Source: Microscillaceae bacterium
GTDB lineage: Bacteria; Bacteroidota; Bacteroidia; Cytophagales; Microscillaceae
DNA: 64,000 nucleotides
Assembly: GCA_025054775.1 (NCBI GenBank)
Contig: JANWZA010000051.1
Location: forward strand, 1-64,000
Direction: 5' to 3'
Shown piece after piece: positions 20,564 to 29,205 of the stretch. Numbering within the stretch: position 1 is the first letter of the stretch; the number at the start of each line of letters is the position of its first letter. Below the pieces are notes generated by a model. The model did no database searches. It was not told the origin of the DNA and was given only the letters and a program-made list of their open reading frames with translations. A program made the translations under genes and the position numbers.

Positions 20564-21640
20564 ATGAAAATTCTAGATTGGTACATATTTCGCAAATTTG
20601 CAGTAGCTTTTGTATTTGTAACCATAATACTTATGGCAGTATTGGTAGTGATAGATATCACTGAGAAGATTGAAGATTTTACACGTTCCAAGCAAAGTTT
20701 TTACCGAATAGCTACCGAATATTACCTAAATTTTATTCCCCACTGGGCAAATACATTAAGCCCTATTATTATTTTTATTGCAGCGGTCTTTGTAACGGCA
20801 CGTTTAGCCAGCCATACTGAGATTGTGGCGATGCTTAGTAGTGGAGTAAGTTTGAGTCGCTTGTTAGTGCCTTATATTTTAGTATCATCTCTGATAGCGG
20901 TAATAGTATTTTTTATGGTGGCTTACGTCATTCCTGATGCCAATAAGATTCGTAAAAACTTTGAAAATAATTATTTGCGCAAGGATAAATTCTATTACAG
21001 TGATAGAAACGTACATTTCAAACTCGCTCCAACGCTTTATGTATATTTAGAAAGTTATGATAACTTTTCTAACATAGGTTACAAGTTTACCATAGAACAT
21101 ATAGAAGGTACAGAACTGAAACAAAAATTAGAAGCTAGTAGACTGATTTGGAACGATAGTACAAAAAAATGGAAACTGGAAAATTACAAAATTCGCACTC
21201 TCATGCCCAATGGCGAAAAAATTGAAACAGGTACTATGATTGACTCTACCATTGCCATTAAGCCCAAAGATTTTGAAAGCAAACATGAGTATGAAGAACA
21301 ATTGCGTTTAGATGAATTAGAAGCTTATATAGCAGAACTTAGACTTCGTGGAGCAGATAACGTAATGCATTATGTTACAGAACGTTACGTTCGGTATGCT
21401 TACCCTTTTGCCATTATTATTCTCACCATTATTGGGGTTATCGTTTCAGCACGCAAAACACGTGAAGGGGCAGGTTTTCAAATTGCCTTTGGGTTTATAT
21501 TAGCATTTTTGTATGTTTTGCTTATTCTGCTTAGTAGAGGGTTTGCTACACAAGGCTTACCACCTTTGTTAGCAGCCTGGATACCTAATCTTACCTTTTG
21601 CGTGGTAGGTTTAATAATGTACTGGCGCGTGCCAAAGTAG
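20564..21640 (+). CDS. lptG: LptF/LptG family lipopolysaccharide export permease
   Basis: A 358-residue YjgP/YjgQ permease. Three N-terminal transmembrane helices (about 12-34, 58-80, 100-124), a periplasmic beta-jellyroll-like domain (about 130-270, with VYLESYDNFSN), and three C-terminal helices (about 278-356) match LptF/LptG, which pull lipopolysaccharide out of the inner membrane as partners of the LptB ATPase and pass it to LptC/LptA. Start of the family signature LDWYIFRKF is intact. LptF and LptG cannot be separated reliably in Bacteroidota; no second copy or lptB lies in the window. The gene stands alone, divergent from sdhCA. Confidence 0.88.
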   Translation: MKILDWYIFRKFAVAFVFVTIILMAVLVVIDITEKIEDFTRSKQSFYRIATEYYLNFIPHWANTLSPIIIFIAAVFVTARLASHTEIVAMLSSGVSLSRLLVPYILVSSLIAVIVFFMVAYVIPDANKIRKNFENNYLRKDKFYYSDRNVHFKLAPTLYVYLESYDNFSNIGYKFTIEHIEGTELKQKLEASRLIWNDSTKKWKLENYKIRTLMPNGEKIETGTMIDSTIAIKPKDFESKHEYEEQLRLDELEAYIAELRLRGADNVMHYVTERYVRYAYPFAIIILTIIGVIVSARKTREGAGFQIAFGFILAFLYVLLILLSRGFATQGLPPLLAAWIPNLTFCVVGLIMYWRVPK

Positions 21641-21776
21641 GTACAAACAAAGAGTAAATGGCAAAGTTTAGGAATACAAGATATTTTGAATCGTAGCTTA
21701 AATCAATCTTCAAGATTAATTTTTCGTAAAAAGCTTATACCTACAAGCCTTCTATTAAGAGGCTCTTCAAAAATAC

Positions 21777-21811
21777 ATAAAAAAAAGCCTGAAGAAATGA
21801 ATTTTCAGGCG
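21777..21811 (-). terminator. Rho-independent terminator of the tRNA-Val-Val-Arg unit
   Basis: Arms GCCTGAA (21787-21793) and TTCAGGC (21804-21810), followed on the minus strand by a run of eight T. It lies about 27 bases beyond the 3' end of tRNA-Arg, fitting the end of a tRNA transcript. Confidence 0.75.
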
Positions 21812-21837
21812 CTGTTATTGATTTATGCCGTATTTTG

Positions 21838-21911
21838 TGGTCTCTAAGGGATTCAAACCCCTAACCTTCTGATCCGTAGTCAGATGCTCTATTCAGTTGA
21901 GCTAAGAGACC
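21838..21911 (-). tRNA. tRNA-Arg (anticodon ACG)
   Basis: A 74-base cloverleaf on the minus strand. The acceptor pairs GGTCTCT with AGAGACC, the anticodon stem TCTGA/TCAGA encloses loop CTACGGA with anticodon ACG, and the T-arm carries GGTTTGAATCCC-type sequence. The discriminator is A and CCA is not encoded. A34 is probably modified to inosine to read CGN codons. Confidence 0.95.
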
Positions 21912-21928
21912 TCGCCAAAAATTTGTGG

Positions 21929-22003
21929 TGGATTTTGAGGGATTCGAACCCCCGACCCTCTGCTTGTAAGGCAGATGCTCTGAACCAACTGAGCTAAAAA
22001 TCC
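21929..22003 (-). tRNA. tRNA-Val (anticodon TAC), copy 1
   Basis: A 75-base cloverleaf: acceptor GGATTTT/AAAATCC, anticodon stem TCTGC/GCAGA with loop CTTACAA giving anticodon TAC, and T-loop GTTCGAATC. CCA is not encoded. The mature sequence is identical to the second copy at 22059-22133. Confidence 0.96.
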
Positions 22004-22058
22004 ATAGCTCAATTATTTCTTATTGTTTTTTTAAGTGCTCTCTAGATTTTGATTCTAG

Positions 22059-22133
22059 TGGATTTTGAGGGATTCGAACCCCCGACCCTCTGCTTGTAAG
22101 GCAGATGCTCTGAACCAACTGAGCTAAAAATCC
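22059..22133 (-). tRNA. tRNA-Val (anticodon TAC), copy 2
   Basis: Identical over all 75 bases to the tRNA at 21929-22003, with the same TAC anticodon. It is the first tRNA in the minus-strand unit, and its identity to its neighbour implies recent duplication or gene conversion. Confidence 0.96.
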
Positions 22134-22153
22134 TTTCCCTTTATTATGGACTG

Positions 22154-22186
22154 CAAATATCTATGTTTTTTCTAAATTTAGCAAAA
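22154..22186 (-). promoter_or_regulatory. Probable promoter of the tRNA unit
   Basis: On the minus strand TTTTG (22186-22182), 20 bases, then GATATTTG (22161-22154), one mismatch from TAnnTTTG. It ends about 20 bases before tRNA-Val copy 2, so the expected start lies just ahead of that tRNA. Confidence 0.5.
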
Positions 22187-22247
22187 TATTTGGACTTTTT
22201 TTTATGCTCCGCGCCTGTAAAATATTGATTTTCAAAGAAAAAACAAT

Positions 22248-23525
22248 TTACTTCCCTCTAATAATAGCTATTGGGTCCACCTTGGCGGCTTTGCGTGCAG
22301 GTAAATAGCCTGCTAAAAAAGTAGAAAGGATGCCAAAACAAAAAGCGGCTAAATAGAAATACAAATTGAAATTGATATTTAAGTATTCCAAAGTTACAAA
22401 GCCTTTCGCATTAAAGGGTATACTGCTTGCTATTTTTGAGGCCGTAAATCCCACTACTAACCCTAAAATACTTCCCACAAAACCAATGAAAAGAGCTTCA
22501 ATTAAAAAGATTTTTCTTATGTCGTTGTTAGTATAACCTACGGCTTTAAGTATAGCAATATCAGGCATTTTTTCGTAGATAATCATAGTCAGAATATTGA
22601 AAATACCAAACCCTGAAACAATAAGGATAGAAATAATTACTAAGTAAGTGGTAATATTTTGAATGCGAAAGATAGCAAAAACATTAGCATTAGCTTCTAT
22701 CCAATTTTCAGCACGATAGCCAAATTGCATTTGATACAATTGGGCTTTTTCTACGGCTAAATCAATATTTTTGAGCTTAATGTTGATATCTGTGATAAAA
22801 TTAGACTCTACTTCTAATAATTTTTGAGTAGTACTGATTTTCATAAAAGCACGATTGTCATCTACAGCAGTAATGCCTGTTTTGATTATAGCTACCACTT
22901 TGGCATCAATATTTAGCCCTTTGGGCGAGGTAACGGTTATGTTCTCGTTCAATTTTACATTCATTTTTTCAGCTAAACCACTCCCCAAAATAATGCTATT
23001 AGGTATGGTTTTCAGCTTCAAATACTCTCCTGCAATAATATCTTTGGAAAGATTAAAAAGTAAATTCTCTTTTTCAATATCTACCCCTACCACACGCCCA
23101 CCCACTTGTGTAATTCCTGCTTTGAACAATACTTGTGCTGTAAGTGAAGGCGACACTCCTAATACATCGCTATCTTTTTCAAGAATTTCTACTATTTGAG
23201 CCGCATTCTTTATTTTTATATTCTCCTCTTTTCGTTTCTGCCCATGTACGATTATCCACGTAGGTAATTTATTTGACGATTTAGCATAATAGTTCTCATA
23301 TTGTCTCAAAAGGCTAATAGGTAGGGTTTTCGTATCATTGAAGATATGAATATGGGCTGTAGTGTTAATGGTTTTTTCTACGAAATATCCTTGCAAGCCT
23401 GTAACTAATCCTGCTTGAAAAATAAAGACCGTGATGCCAAAAGTAACTCCAAGAATAGCTACTATGGTTTGGCGTTTTTTAGAAAATAAATGCTTAAAAG
23501 CAATTTGAAAAACAGGACTAAACAT
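22248..23525 (-). CDS. ABC transporter permease (FtsX/LolC-E family)
   Basis: A 425-residue permease with one N-terminal transmembrane helix (about 20-42), a large periplasmic MacB-like domain (about 45-275), and three C-terminal helices (about 290-315, 338-368, 385-408) carrying the FtsX domain. The C-terminal GYLPARKAAKVDPIAIIRG is typical of LolC/LolE and MacB-type permeases that act on lipoproteins or exported substrates. No ATPase gene is adjacent, so the partner could be one of the two stand-alone ATPases in the window (11154-11783 or 51522-52163) or lie elsewhere. A good promoter lies 32 bases upstream. Confidence 0.9.
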   Translation of the reverse strand: MFSPVFQIAFKHLFSKKRQTIVAILGVTFGITVFIFQAGLVTGLQGYFVEKTINTTAHIHIFNDTKTLPISLLRQYENYYAKSSNKLPTWIIVHGQKRKEENIKIKNAAQIVEILEKDSDVLGVSPSLTAQVLFKAGITQVGGRVVGVDIEKENLLFNLSKDIIAGEYLKLKTIPNSIILGSGLAEKMNVKLNENITVTSPKGLNIDAKVVAIIKTGITAVDDNRAFMKISTTQKLLEVESNFITDINIKLKNIDLAVEKAQLYQMQFGYRAENWIEANANVFAIFRIQNITTYLVIISILIVSGFGIFNILTMIIYEKMPDIAILKAVGYTNNDIRKIFLIEALFIGFVGSILGLVVGFTASKIASSIPFNAKGFVTLEYLNINFNLYFYLAAFCFGILSTFLAGYLPARKAAKVDPIAIIRGK

Positions 23526-23556
23526 AACCTTAGAGAAAAAGTGAAATTTGGCAAAG

Positions 23557-23585
23557 CAAATGTAAAAATTTAATTACATTTTCAA
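23557..23585 (-). promoter_or_regulatory. Promoter of the FtsX-type permease gene
   Basis: Minus strand TTG (23585-23583), 18 bases, then TACATTTG (23564-23557), fitting the Bacteroidota consensus. The predicted leader is about 25 bases. Confidence 0.6.
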
Positions 23586-23593
23586 TTATAAAT

Positions 23594-23623
23594 CATGCAT
23601 TAGAATGTCATGCATTAGAATGT
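23594..23623. repeat. Tandem duplication of a 15-base unit
   Basis: CATGCATTAGAATGT occurs twice in direct tandem (23594-23608 and 23609-23623) in the divergent region between the permease gene and nth. There are only two copies with no spacer. It may be a slippage product or a paired binding site. Confidence 0.8.
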
Positions 23624-23788
23624 ATTTCACCAAAAAGCACAAGCTCTTGGATTGACCTAACTGAATGTAGCTAATATTATATTTTCTTTACTAAAAGAGA
23701 AACATGATTGATTGACAAAAAATTATATTTTTACAAATGTTATCCAGCATCTTGTAGCATCAAAATTGTGAGAAGTAAGAAAATAACT

Positions 23789-24451
23789 ATGCAACGCAAA
23801 GAACGTTTTGAAAAATTGATTACTTATTTTGAGACCCAATTTCCAGAGGTAAACACAGAGTTAGCCTATAAAAACCCTTTTGAGTTATTAGTAGCTGTAA
23901 TTTTGAGTGCGCAGTGTACAGATAAGCGTGTAAACATGGTTACGCCTGCTCTTTTTGAGCAATTTCCCACACCTGAACTTTTGGCACAAGCTACTTTTGA
24001 AGAGGTTTTTACTCTAATTAAATCTATCTCTTATCCAAACAACAAAACCAAGCATTTAATAGGCATGGCTAAAATGTTGGTAGAACGGTTCAATAGTCAA
24101 GTACCTAATACAATAGAGGATTTACAAAAGCTACCTGGTGTGGGCAGAAAAACAGCGAATGTAATTCTTTCGGTAGTGTATAACCAACCTGCTATGGCAG
24201 TAGATACTCATGTATTTAGAGTTTCTAGACGTTTAGGGCTGGTAAACTCAAACCTTAAAACCCCACTAGAAGTAGAAAAAGCCTTAGTTAAATACATTCC
24301 CCCAGAAAAAATTGCCAAGGCACACCATTGGCTTATCTTGCATGGTAGGTACACTTGCTTAGCCCGCAAACCTAAGTGTGAAGCATGCGAGTTGAAGCCT
24401 CTTTGCAAATATTACGAACAGCACGGAAGCAGAGCCTCTAACAATCAATAA
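23789..24451 (+). CDS. nth: Endonuclease III
   Basis: A 220-residue DNA glycosylase/AP lyase for oxidised pyrimidines in base excision repair. I chose ATG 23789; 27 upstream codons in frame look non-coding and would extend the protein beyond family length. The catalytic lysine is in LSAQCTDKRVN, the helix-hairpin-helix is LPGVGRKTANVIL, the catalytic aspartate is in AVDTHVFRVSRRLGL, and the 4Fe-4S cluster ligands form C-x6-C-x2-C-x5-C at the C-terminus. All active-site elements are intact. It is a single gene, convergent with the small basic protein gene. Confidence 0.97.
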   Translation: MQRKERFEKLITYFETQFPEVNTELAYKNPFELLVAVILSAQCTDKRVNMVTPALFEQFPTPELLAQATFEEVFTLIKSISYPNNKTKHLIGMAKMLVERFNSQVPNTIEDLQKLPGVGRKTANVILSVVYNQPAMAVDTHVFRVSRRLGLVNSNLKTPLEVEKALVKYIPPEKIAKAHHWLILHGRYTCLARKPKCEACELKPLCKYYEQHGSRASNNQ

Positions 24452-24486
24452 AAAAGAGGCGAAGCCTAAAAAACTTCACCCCTCTG
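24448..24486 (-). terminator. Terminator of the 51-residue protein gene
   Basis: On the minus strand arms AGAGG..GAAG and CTTC.CCTCT (24474-24485 with 24455-24464, one internal bulge) are followed by six T. The T run overlaps the stop codon of nth on the other strand. Confidence 0.55.
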
Positions 24487-24527
24487 ATGTAAAACAGAAA
24501 CGCAAAATCTTGTCGCTTATTTTTAGT

Positions 24528-24683
24528 TTATTGCGATGCTCTTACAGCAAATTCTTTTTTGATAGCCTCAATATCTATTTTTTTAATAGCGGGCTTTCTA
24601 GTCAAAAATTTCAAGACCGCTTTTCTTTTATCTGCATTAGCGGCATTTCTACGGTTTTTTCTTTTCAAACGAGTAATAGCCAT
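24528..24683 (-). CDS. Small basic protein of unknown function (51 aa)
   Basis: A short open frame from ATG (24683) to TAA (24528) encodes 51 residues, beginning MAITRLKRKNRRNAANADKR. The first 35 residues are strongly basic (Arg/Lys-rich, no acidic residue except one Asp); the C-terminal part is amphipathic, IDIEAIKKEFAVRAS. A terminator follows and the codon pattern looks coding. Size and charge suggest an RNA- or ribosome-associated protein; small proteins of similar type occur in Bacteroidota genomes, but I cannot place it in a named family. It is easily missed because it is short. Confidence 0.65.
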   Translation of the reverse strand: MAITRLKRKNRRNAANADKRKAVLKFLTRKPAIKKIDIEAIKKEFAVRASQ

Positions 24684-24881
24684 TTTCTTTTGCTTTTAGT
24701 AAAAATGATGATTTTTTAGAAACGCACACTTGTCAAGTTTTTTGTAATGTAACTTGTGTACCTAAACTAATTGCTTTTGCTGGGTACAAATTTAAGAGAT
24801 TATTCTCTAATCTACAAAAGTTCACGAAGTTTTTTATGCTATTTGAGAAAGGTTTTTTGTATGTGTTTGATATTCAATTTT

Positions 24882-26336
24882 TTACAAAATTGTCTTCTTA
24901 ACCAAATTCAATACTTGGGCTTTGAATTGATTGCCTCTATCTTCATAGTTTTGAAACAAATCAAAACTTGCACAGGCAGGGGAAAGCAGTACAATATCCC
25001 CAGGCTGGACATATTGCTGGGCTATGCTTATACATTGCTCTATGCTCTCGGTATGAATAATTTGAGGCACTTTTTGAGCAAAAAAATCTTTGAGCAGCTG
25101 GTTATCTTTACCCAAAGAAATAAGTAATTTTACCTTCTGAATTACTAAACTTTCTATCTGTGTATAGTCATTTCCCTTATCAATTCCCCCTGCAATCCAA
25201 ATAATATTCGGATAGGTAGTTTTTATGCTATCTAAGGCATAGAACACTGAGTCCACATTAGTGGCTTTGGAGTCATTGATATAAGCTACTCCATTTATTT
25301 CAGCCACTTTTTCTAGGCGGTGAGCAACATTGTCAAAATCCTGTAAGCCTTGTATAAGTATGTCAAAATCAGCACCTACACACAAACTTGCTAGTATGGC
25401 ACAAGCCGTGTTGATAGCATTATGTTTGCCTTTCAAGGTGGTTTGGTTCAAATCAATATAGTAATTTTTACCTTGCCACAAAATTTGTATTTGCGCTTGT
25501 TCAAAATCAATGTAAGCCGTAGTAGATTGAGCGGTACGTAAGCTATCTGCTGAAGTGCTTACAGAGAGTTTTTGAGCTTGGATAGGAAGTTGCTTTTGTT
25601 CTATTTCTACAAAATTAGCTTCGTTACCTTGGTAATAAATGAAGTAATCCCGAGCTGTCTGTTGAGCTACGATTTTGAACTTAGCATTTACATATGCCTG
25701 AAAATCATAGTTATAGCGATCTAAATGGTCAGGAGTAATATTCAAGATTATGCTTACGTGAGGCTGAAAAAAATAGCAATCATCTAACTGAAAGCTACTT
25801 ACTTCTAGTACCCACAAATCATGCTTATCTTGAATAATTTGTTTAGCAAAACTATCTCCAATATTTCCCCCTATCCCTACATTTAGCCCTGCTTTTTTGA
25901 GCAAGTGATAAGTGAGCAGAGTAGTAGTAGTTTTTCCATTACTGCCTGTAATAGCAATAAGTGGTTTTTGGGTAAAATAACTTGCAAACTCTATTTCAGA
26001 AATGATAGGAATGTTTAAGTTTTTGAATTGTTGAATAATAGGGACTTTATGCGGAATACCAGGGCTTTTAATAGCCACAGGCATAGTTCTATTGCCTTGC
26101 CGAATAGCTTGTAACTGCTCACGAACAGGTAAAGGTGAGGGAAGGCAATTAATCAAGAACTGCTCTACCCTTTGATGACCAAATTCTTCAAAATCAATAT
26201 TTTGTATTTCTAAGATTTGCCTATAAGGAGCTTGTATTTGCCCTTTGTCCGATACTAATATTTGCGAAAAACCTTGAGCTTGTGCCAAGAGTGCGGCACC
26301 TGTACCACTTTCGCCTGCTCCTAAAATAAAAACCAT
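24882..26336 (-). CDS. murD: UDP-N-acetylmuramoyl-L-alanine--D-glutamate ligase
   Basis: A 484-residue cytoplasmic Mur ligase that adds D-glutamate to UDP-MurNAc-L-Ala. The N-terminal Rossmann-like domain starts MVFILGAGESGTGAA, the ATP-binding P-loop is ITGSNGKTTTT (near residue 130), HHDH-type NITPDHLDRY is the central motif, and the C-terminal domain has AGGIDKGNDY and LLSPACASFDLF. It is somewhat longer than the E. coli enzyme, as in other Bacteroidota. It is outside a dcw cluster: no other mur or fts gene is next to it. TACCTTTG (minus strand) at 26446-26453 is a likely -7 element, 110 bases upstream. Confidence 0.96.
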   Translation of the reverse strand: MVFILGAGESGTGAALLAQAQGFSQILVSDKGQIQAPYRQILEIQNIDFEEFGHQRVEQFLINCLPSPLPVREQLQAIRQGNRTMPVAIKSPGIPHKVPIIQQFKNLNIPIISEIEFASYFTQKPLIAITGSNGKTTTTLLTYHLLKKAGLNVGIGGNIGDSFAKQIIQDKHDLWVLEVSSFQLDDCYFFQPHVSIILNITPDHLDRYNYDFQAYVNAKFKIVAQQTARDYFIYYQGNEANFVEIEQKQLPIQAQKLSVSTSADSLRTAQSTTAYIDFEQAQIQILWQGKNYYIDLNQTTLKGKHNAINTACAILASLCVGADFDILIQGLQDFDNVAHRLEKVAEINGVAYINDSKATNVDSVFYALDSIKTTYPNIIWIAGGIDKGNDYTQIESLVIQKVKLLISLGKDNQLLKDFFAQKVPQIIHTESIEQCISIAQQYVQPGDIVLLSPACASFDLFQNYEDRGNQFKAQVLNLVKKTIL

Positions 26337-26793
26337 AGTTCTAAAACAATAGAAGAATGATTGTAATGTGAAATGTAAGGTACGGGTTTTTAGCTTTACG
26401 TTAAGGTGAGGTAACTTACAAGTAAACCACCCTTATTGCCTTGCACAAAGGTAGTAAAAAATGATTGTAAAAAGACAGCACGTAAAACTTCTTGTAGAAA
26501 TATTAGCAAACTAAAGTCAAAGCCTTACACTATACAGATGGAAGGCTAAATACTTGCTTAAGAGCAAAGAATAAGACAATTAGCCGAAAAGCCACTTTTT
26601 TCTCTAAAAAAAAATACTTATCAAGATGATTCTATTAAAATTTGTCTCAGCAGGGAATTCACACTATCACATACTTCTATGCTACCATTAATAAAAATAA
26701 AAAAAATTAAAAGAAAATTCTAACTACAAAATTACTTCAGAATTGGGTTGTATGTTTGTGGTGTAAGTTTTCAAACCATATACCCATGAATCC
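26337..26793. other. Intergenic region between divergent murD and TonB receptor genes
   Basis: 457 bases without a gene. It holds two -7 boxes: TACCTTTG on the minus strand (26446-26453), for murD, and TATGTTTG on the plus strand (26751-26758), for the receptor gene starting at 26794. A weak 6-bp inverted repeat AGCCTT/AAGGCT lies at 26521-26547. Neither -7 box has a clear -33 TTG. Confidence 0.5.
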
Positions 26794-29205
26794 ATGAACG
26801 CTTTTTTGAAGTATTTTTTCATCATTTTTGGGCTATGGGCAGGTACTATTAACCTGCTCCTTGCTCAAAATCCAAAAGGCAAATCCAACAAAGGACGTAT
26901 TACAGGAAAGGTTATTGATAAAACCAAAAAGACTCCTGTAGAGTTTGCTACAGTGGTGCTTCGCAAGAGCGAAGATACGCTAATTGTAAGGGCTGTAAAT
27001 ACCGATGAGCAAGGAAATTTCACTTTTCAAGATGTAGAGTTTGGTACCTATAATCTCCGCTTAATGTTAGTAGGTTATCAATCTACCACGGTAAAAGGCA
27101 TAAACCTTAGCCCTGAAAAGCCCGTGTATGCTTTCAAAGAGCTACCAATGGTAGAAGATACGAAACAGCTGCAAGAAGTAGTGATAGAAGGGCAACGTGA
27201 AGTAGTGCAAGCTACAGTAGATGGCTTGGTTATCAATGCTGACGCTCAAATAGCCCAACAAGGGGGGACAGCCGTAGATCTACTAAAAAATGCTCCCTCA
27301 GTAAATGTAGATGCATCAGGCAACGTTTCTTTGCGAGGGGCAGCAGCTAATATCCTTATCAATGGTAGAAATTCAGGCTTCAGCGGATTTGGACGTGGCG
27401 GACAAGGTGGGCTAGACCAAATCCAAGCTGACGAGGTAGAAAGCATTGAAATCTTTACTAATCCCTCTGCCCGTTTTGATGCCGAAGGAGCAGGAGGAGT
27501 AATCAACATAAGACTTCGCAGAGACAGAAATCTGGGGACAAATGCTAACGTAAATCTTGGATACGGCAACCGCAACCGCTTAATGGGCGGGGGACGCATT
27601 AACCACAGAACCGAAAAATGGAATATCTTTCTAGGCGGACAAGGGCGCCTAGACCGCAGACTCGGTGAGGGCAAAATAGAGCGTACCACCTTCGGAAATG
27701 AAACCACCTACCTCACACAAAGGCAACACTCCAACATCAGACCCACATTTGCTAATATCCGATTAGGGGGGGAGTACTACTTTGATGAAAAAACCTCCCT
27801 CCAAGCCGAAGCACGCATAGGACTTCGCCAACGTGATAACCAAGAAATACTAGAAAATTATCTTGATGATGCTACTTTTCAACTTCGCAACGGTACCCGC
27901 AGAACTAATCTAGAAACCAATGATAACAAAATCTTCAATTACGAAATCACCTTTCAAAAAGAATACGCTCGCAAACGCCAAGAACTCAATGTATCTTTCA
28001 ACCAAAGCTATGGATGGCAAACAGGTACAGGACAACTTTGGCTCGACCAATTTGTGAACAACTATACCCCAAACAACACTCGGCTAAACCAACAACAAAC
28101 CAATACTGCAAACTATAATATGCAAGCTGTTTTGCAAGCGGACTATACGCACCCCTTAGCCAAAGACGGACTAATTGAAACAGGCTATAAAGGTACGTAC
28201 CGCGCACTGAATACTAATTTTGTTTTAGATAGATTTAACTTCTTAACTAATACCTATGAAAACGATTTCAATCTAAGTAATCGGTTTAATTTTTACGAGC
28301 AGGTTCACGCTTATTATTTGGCTTACAAAGGAAAATTCAAAAAATTTGAATACAGCCTTGGCGCCAGAACCGAATATGCAAATATGAATGGGCAAGTGAA
28401 TGAAACTATCCACTTCGACAAAACCTTTTTCAATTTCTTCCCCAATGCGCGGCTCATCTATACAATGAAAGATTTAGAATTTATACGATTAAGCTATGCC
28501 AAACGCATTAACCGACCCGAATTTGGAGACCTGAACCCTTTCGTGGATATTTCTAACCCTGTAAACCTACGCACAGGAAACGCCGATTTGAACCCCGAAC
28601 TTATACATTCTTTCGAACTCGGATATAATAAGGTTTGGAGAAAATATACTCTCACACCAAGCCTCTTTTACCGTTACAAAGAAAACATCATCCAACGCCA
28701 AACTACTATTGATGAAGCAGGAGTCGCCCTTACTCAACCTTTGAACGTGGGCTTCTCTCATGCAGGAGGCATAGAACTTTTCGCCACAGCACAATTACAA
28801 GAATGGTGGAACGTGAATGGCAGTTTTTCTTATTTTTATACTATTATCCAAACCAATAACCCCTTACTTAATAGTGAAAACCAAAGCTGGACTACACGCC
28901 TCGTGAATACCTTTAATTTAGGTAACAACTTCCGATTACAAGCCTCTGCTAACTATAACTCACCCGTGGCTATCGCCCAAGGTACACAATTAGAGCGTTT
29001 GTTTACAGATATTGGTTTGGTGAAAAACTTTAATGTAAAAACCGCTATGGGAAAAACCCAAAACGGTACTATCTCGCTTAACATAATGGATATTTTTTAT
29101 ACCTTGCAGTTTGGTGCTACTACCATAGGCACTAATTTCATACAAAAGAGCGTAATTAAACGCGATACAAGAGCCGTAATGCTAAACCTAAGATATAAAT
29201 TTTAG
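26794..29205 (+). CDS. TonB-dependent outer membrane receptor (outer membrane beta-barrel family)
   Basis: An 803-residue outer-membrane protein. A signal peptide (1-24, ending LLLAQN) is followed by a carboxypeptidase regulatory-like domain (about 36-115), a TonB plug domain (about 125-235, with DLLKNAPSVNVDASGNVSLRG) and a long beta-barrel ending in RYKF with the terminal Phe typical of outer-membrane barrels. This is the receptor type without a SusD partner, common in Bacteroidota; the substrate (metal, peptide or sugar) cannot be predicted. It is a single gene; no SusD, sigma or anti-sigma gene is adjacent. The plug domain is Gly/Asn-rich. Confidence 0.92.
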   Translation: MNAFLKYFFIIFGLWAGTINLLLAQNPKGKSNKGRITGKVIDKTKKTPVEFATVVLRKSEDTLIVRAVNTDEQGNFTFQDVEFGTYNLRLMLVGYQSTTVKGINLSPEKPVYAFKELPMVEDTKQLQEVVIEGQREVVQATVDGLVINADAQIAQQGGTAVDLLKNAPSVNVDASGNVSLRGAAANILINGRNSGFSGFGRGGQGGLDQIQADEVESIEIFTNPSARFDAEGAGGVINIRLRRDRNLGTNANVNLGYGNRNRLMGGGRINHRTEKWNIFLGGQGRLDRRLGEGKIERTTFGNETTYLTQRQHSNIRPTFANIRLGGEYYFDEKTSLQAEARIGLRQRDNQEILENYLDDATFQLRNGTRRTNLETNDNKIFNYEITFQKEYARKRQELNVSFNQSYGWQTGTGQLWLDQFVNNYTPNNTRLNQQQTNTANYNMQAVLQADYTHPLAKDGLIETGYKGTYRALNTNFVLDRFNFLTNTYENDFNLSNRFNFYEQVHAYYLAYKGKFKKFEYSLGARTEYANMNGQVNETIHFDKTFFNFFPNARLIYTMKDLEFIRLSYAKRINRPEFGDLNPFVDISNPVNLRTGNADLNPELIHSFELGYNKVWRKYTLTPSLFYRYKENIIQRQTTIDEAGVALTQPLNVGFSHAGGIELFATAQLQEWWNVNGSFSYFYTIIQTNNPLLNSENQSWTTRLVNTFNLGNNFRLQASANYNSPVAIAQGTQLERLFTDIGLVKNFNVKTAMGKTQNGTISLNIMDIFYTLQFGATTIGTNFIQKSVIKRDTRAVMLNLRYKF

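Noticed and set aside
23594-23623. Possible CRISPR repeat
   Set aside because: Only two contiguous copies of 15 bases with no spacers; no cas genes in the window.
23708-23788. Longer N-terminus for nth
   Set aside because: The added 27 residues are unlike endonuclease III and would make it unusually long; ATG 23789 fits the family.
24771-25127. 118-codon plus-strand frame over the 3' end of murD
   Set aside because: Antisense overlap with murD, which is a clearly coding gene; no motifs.
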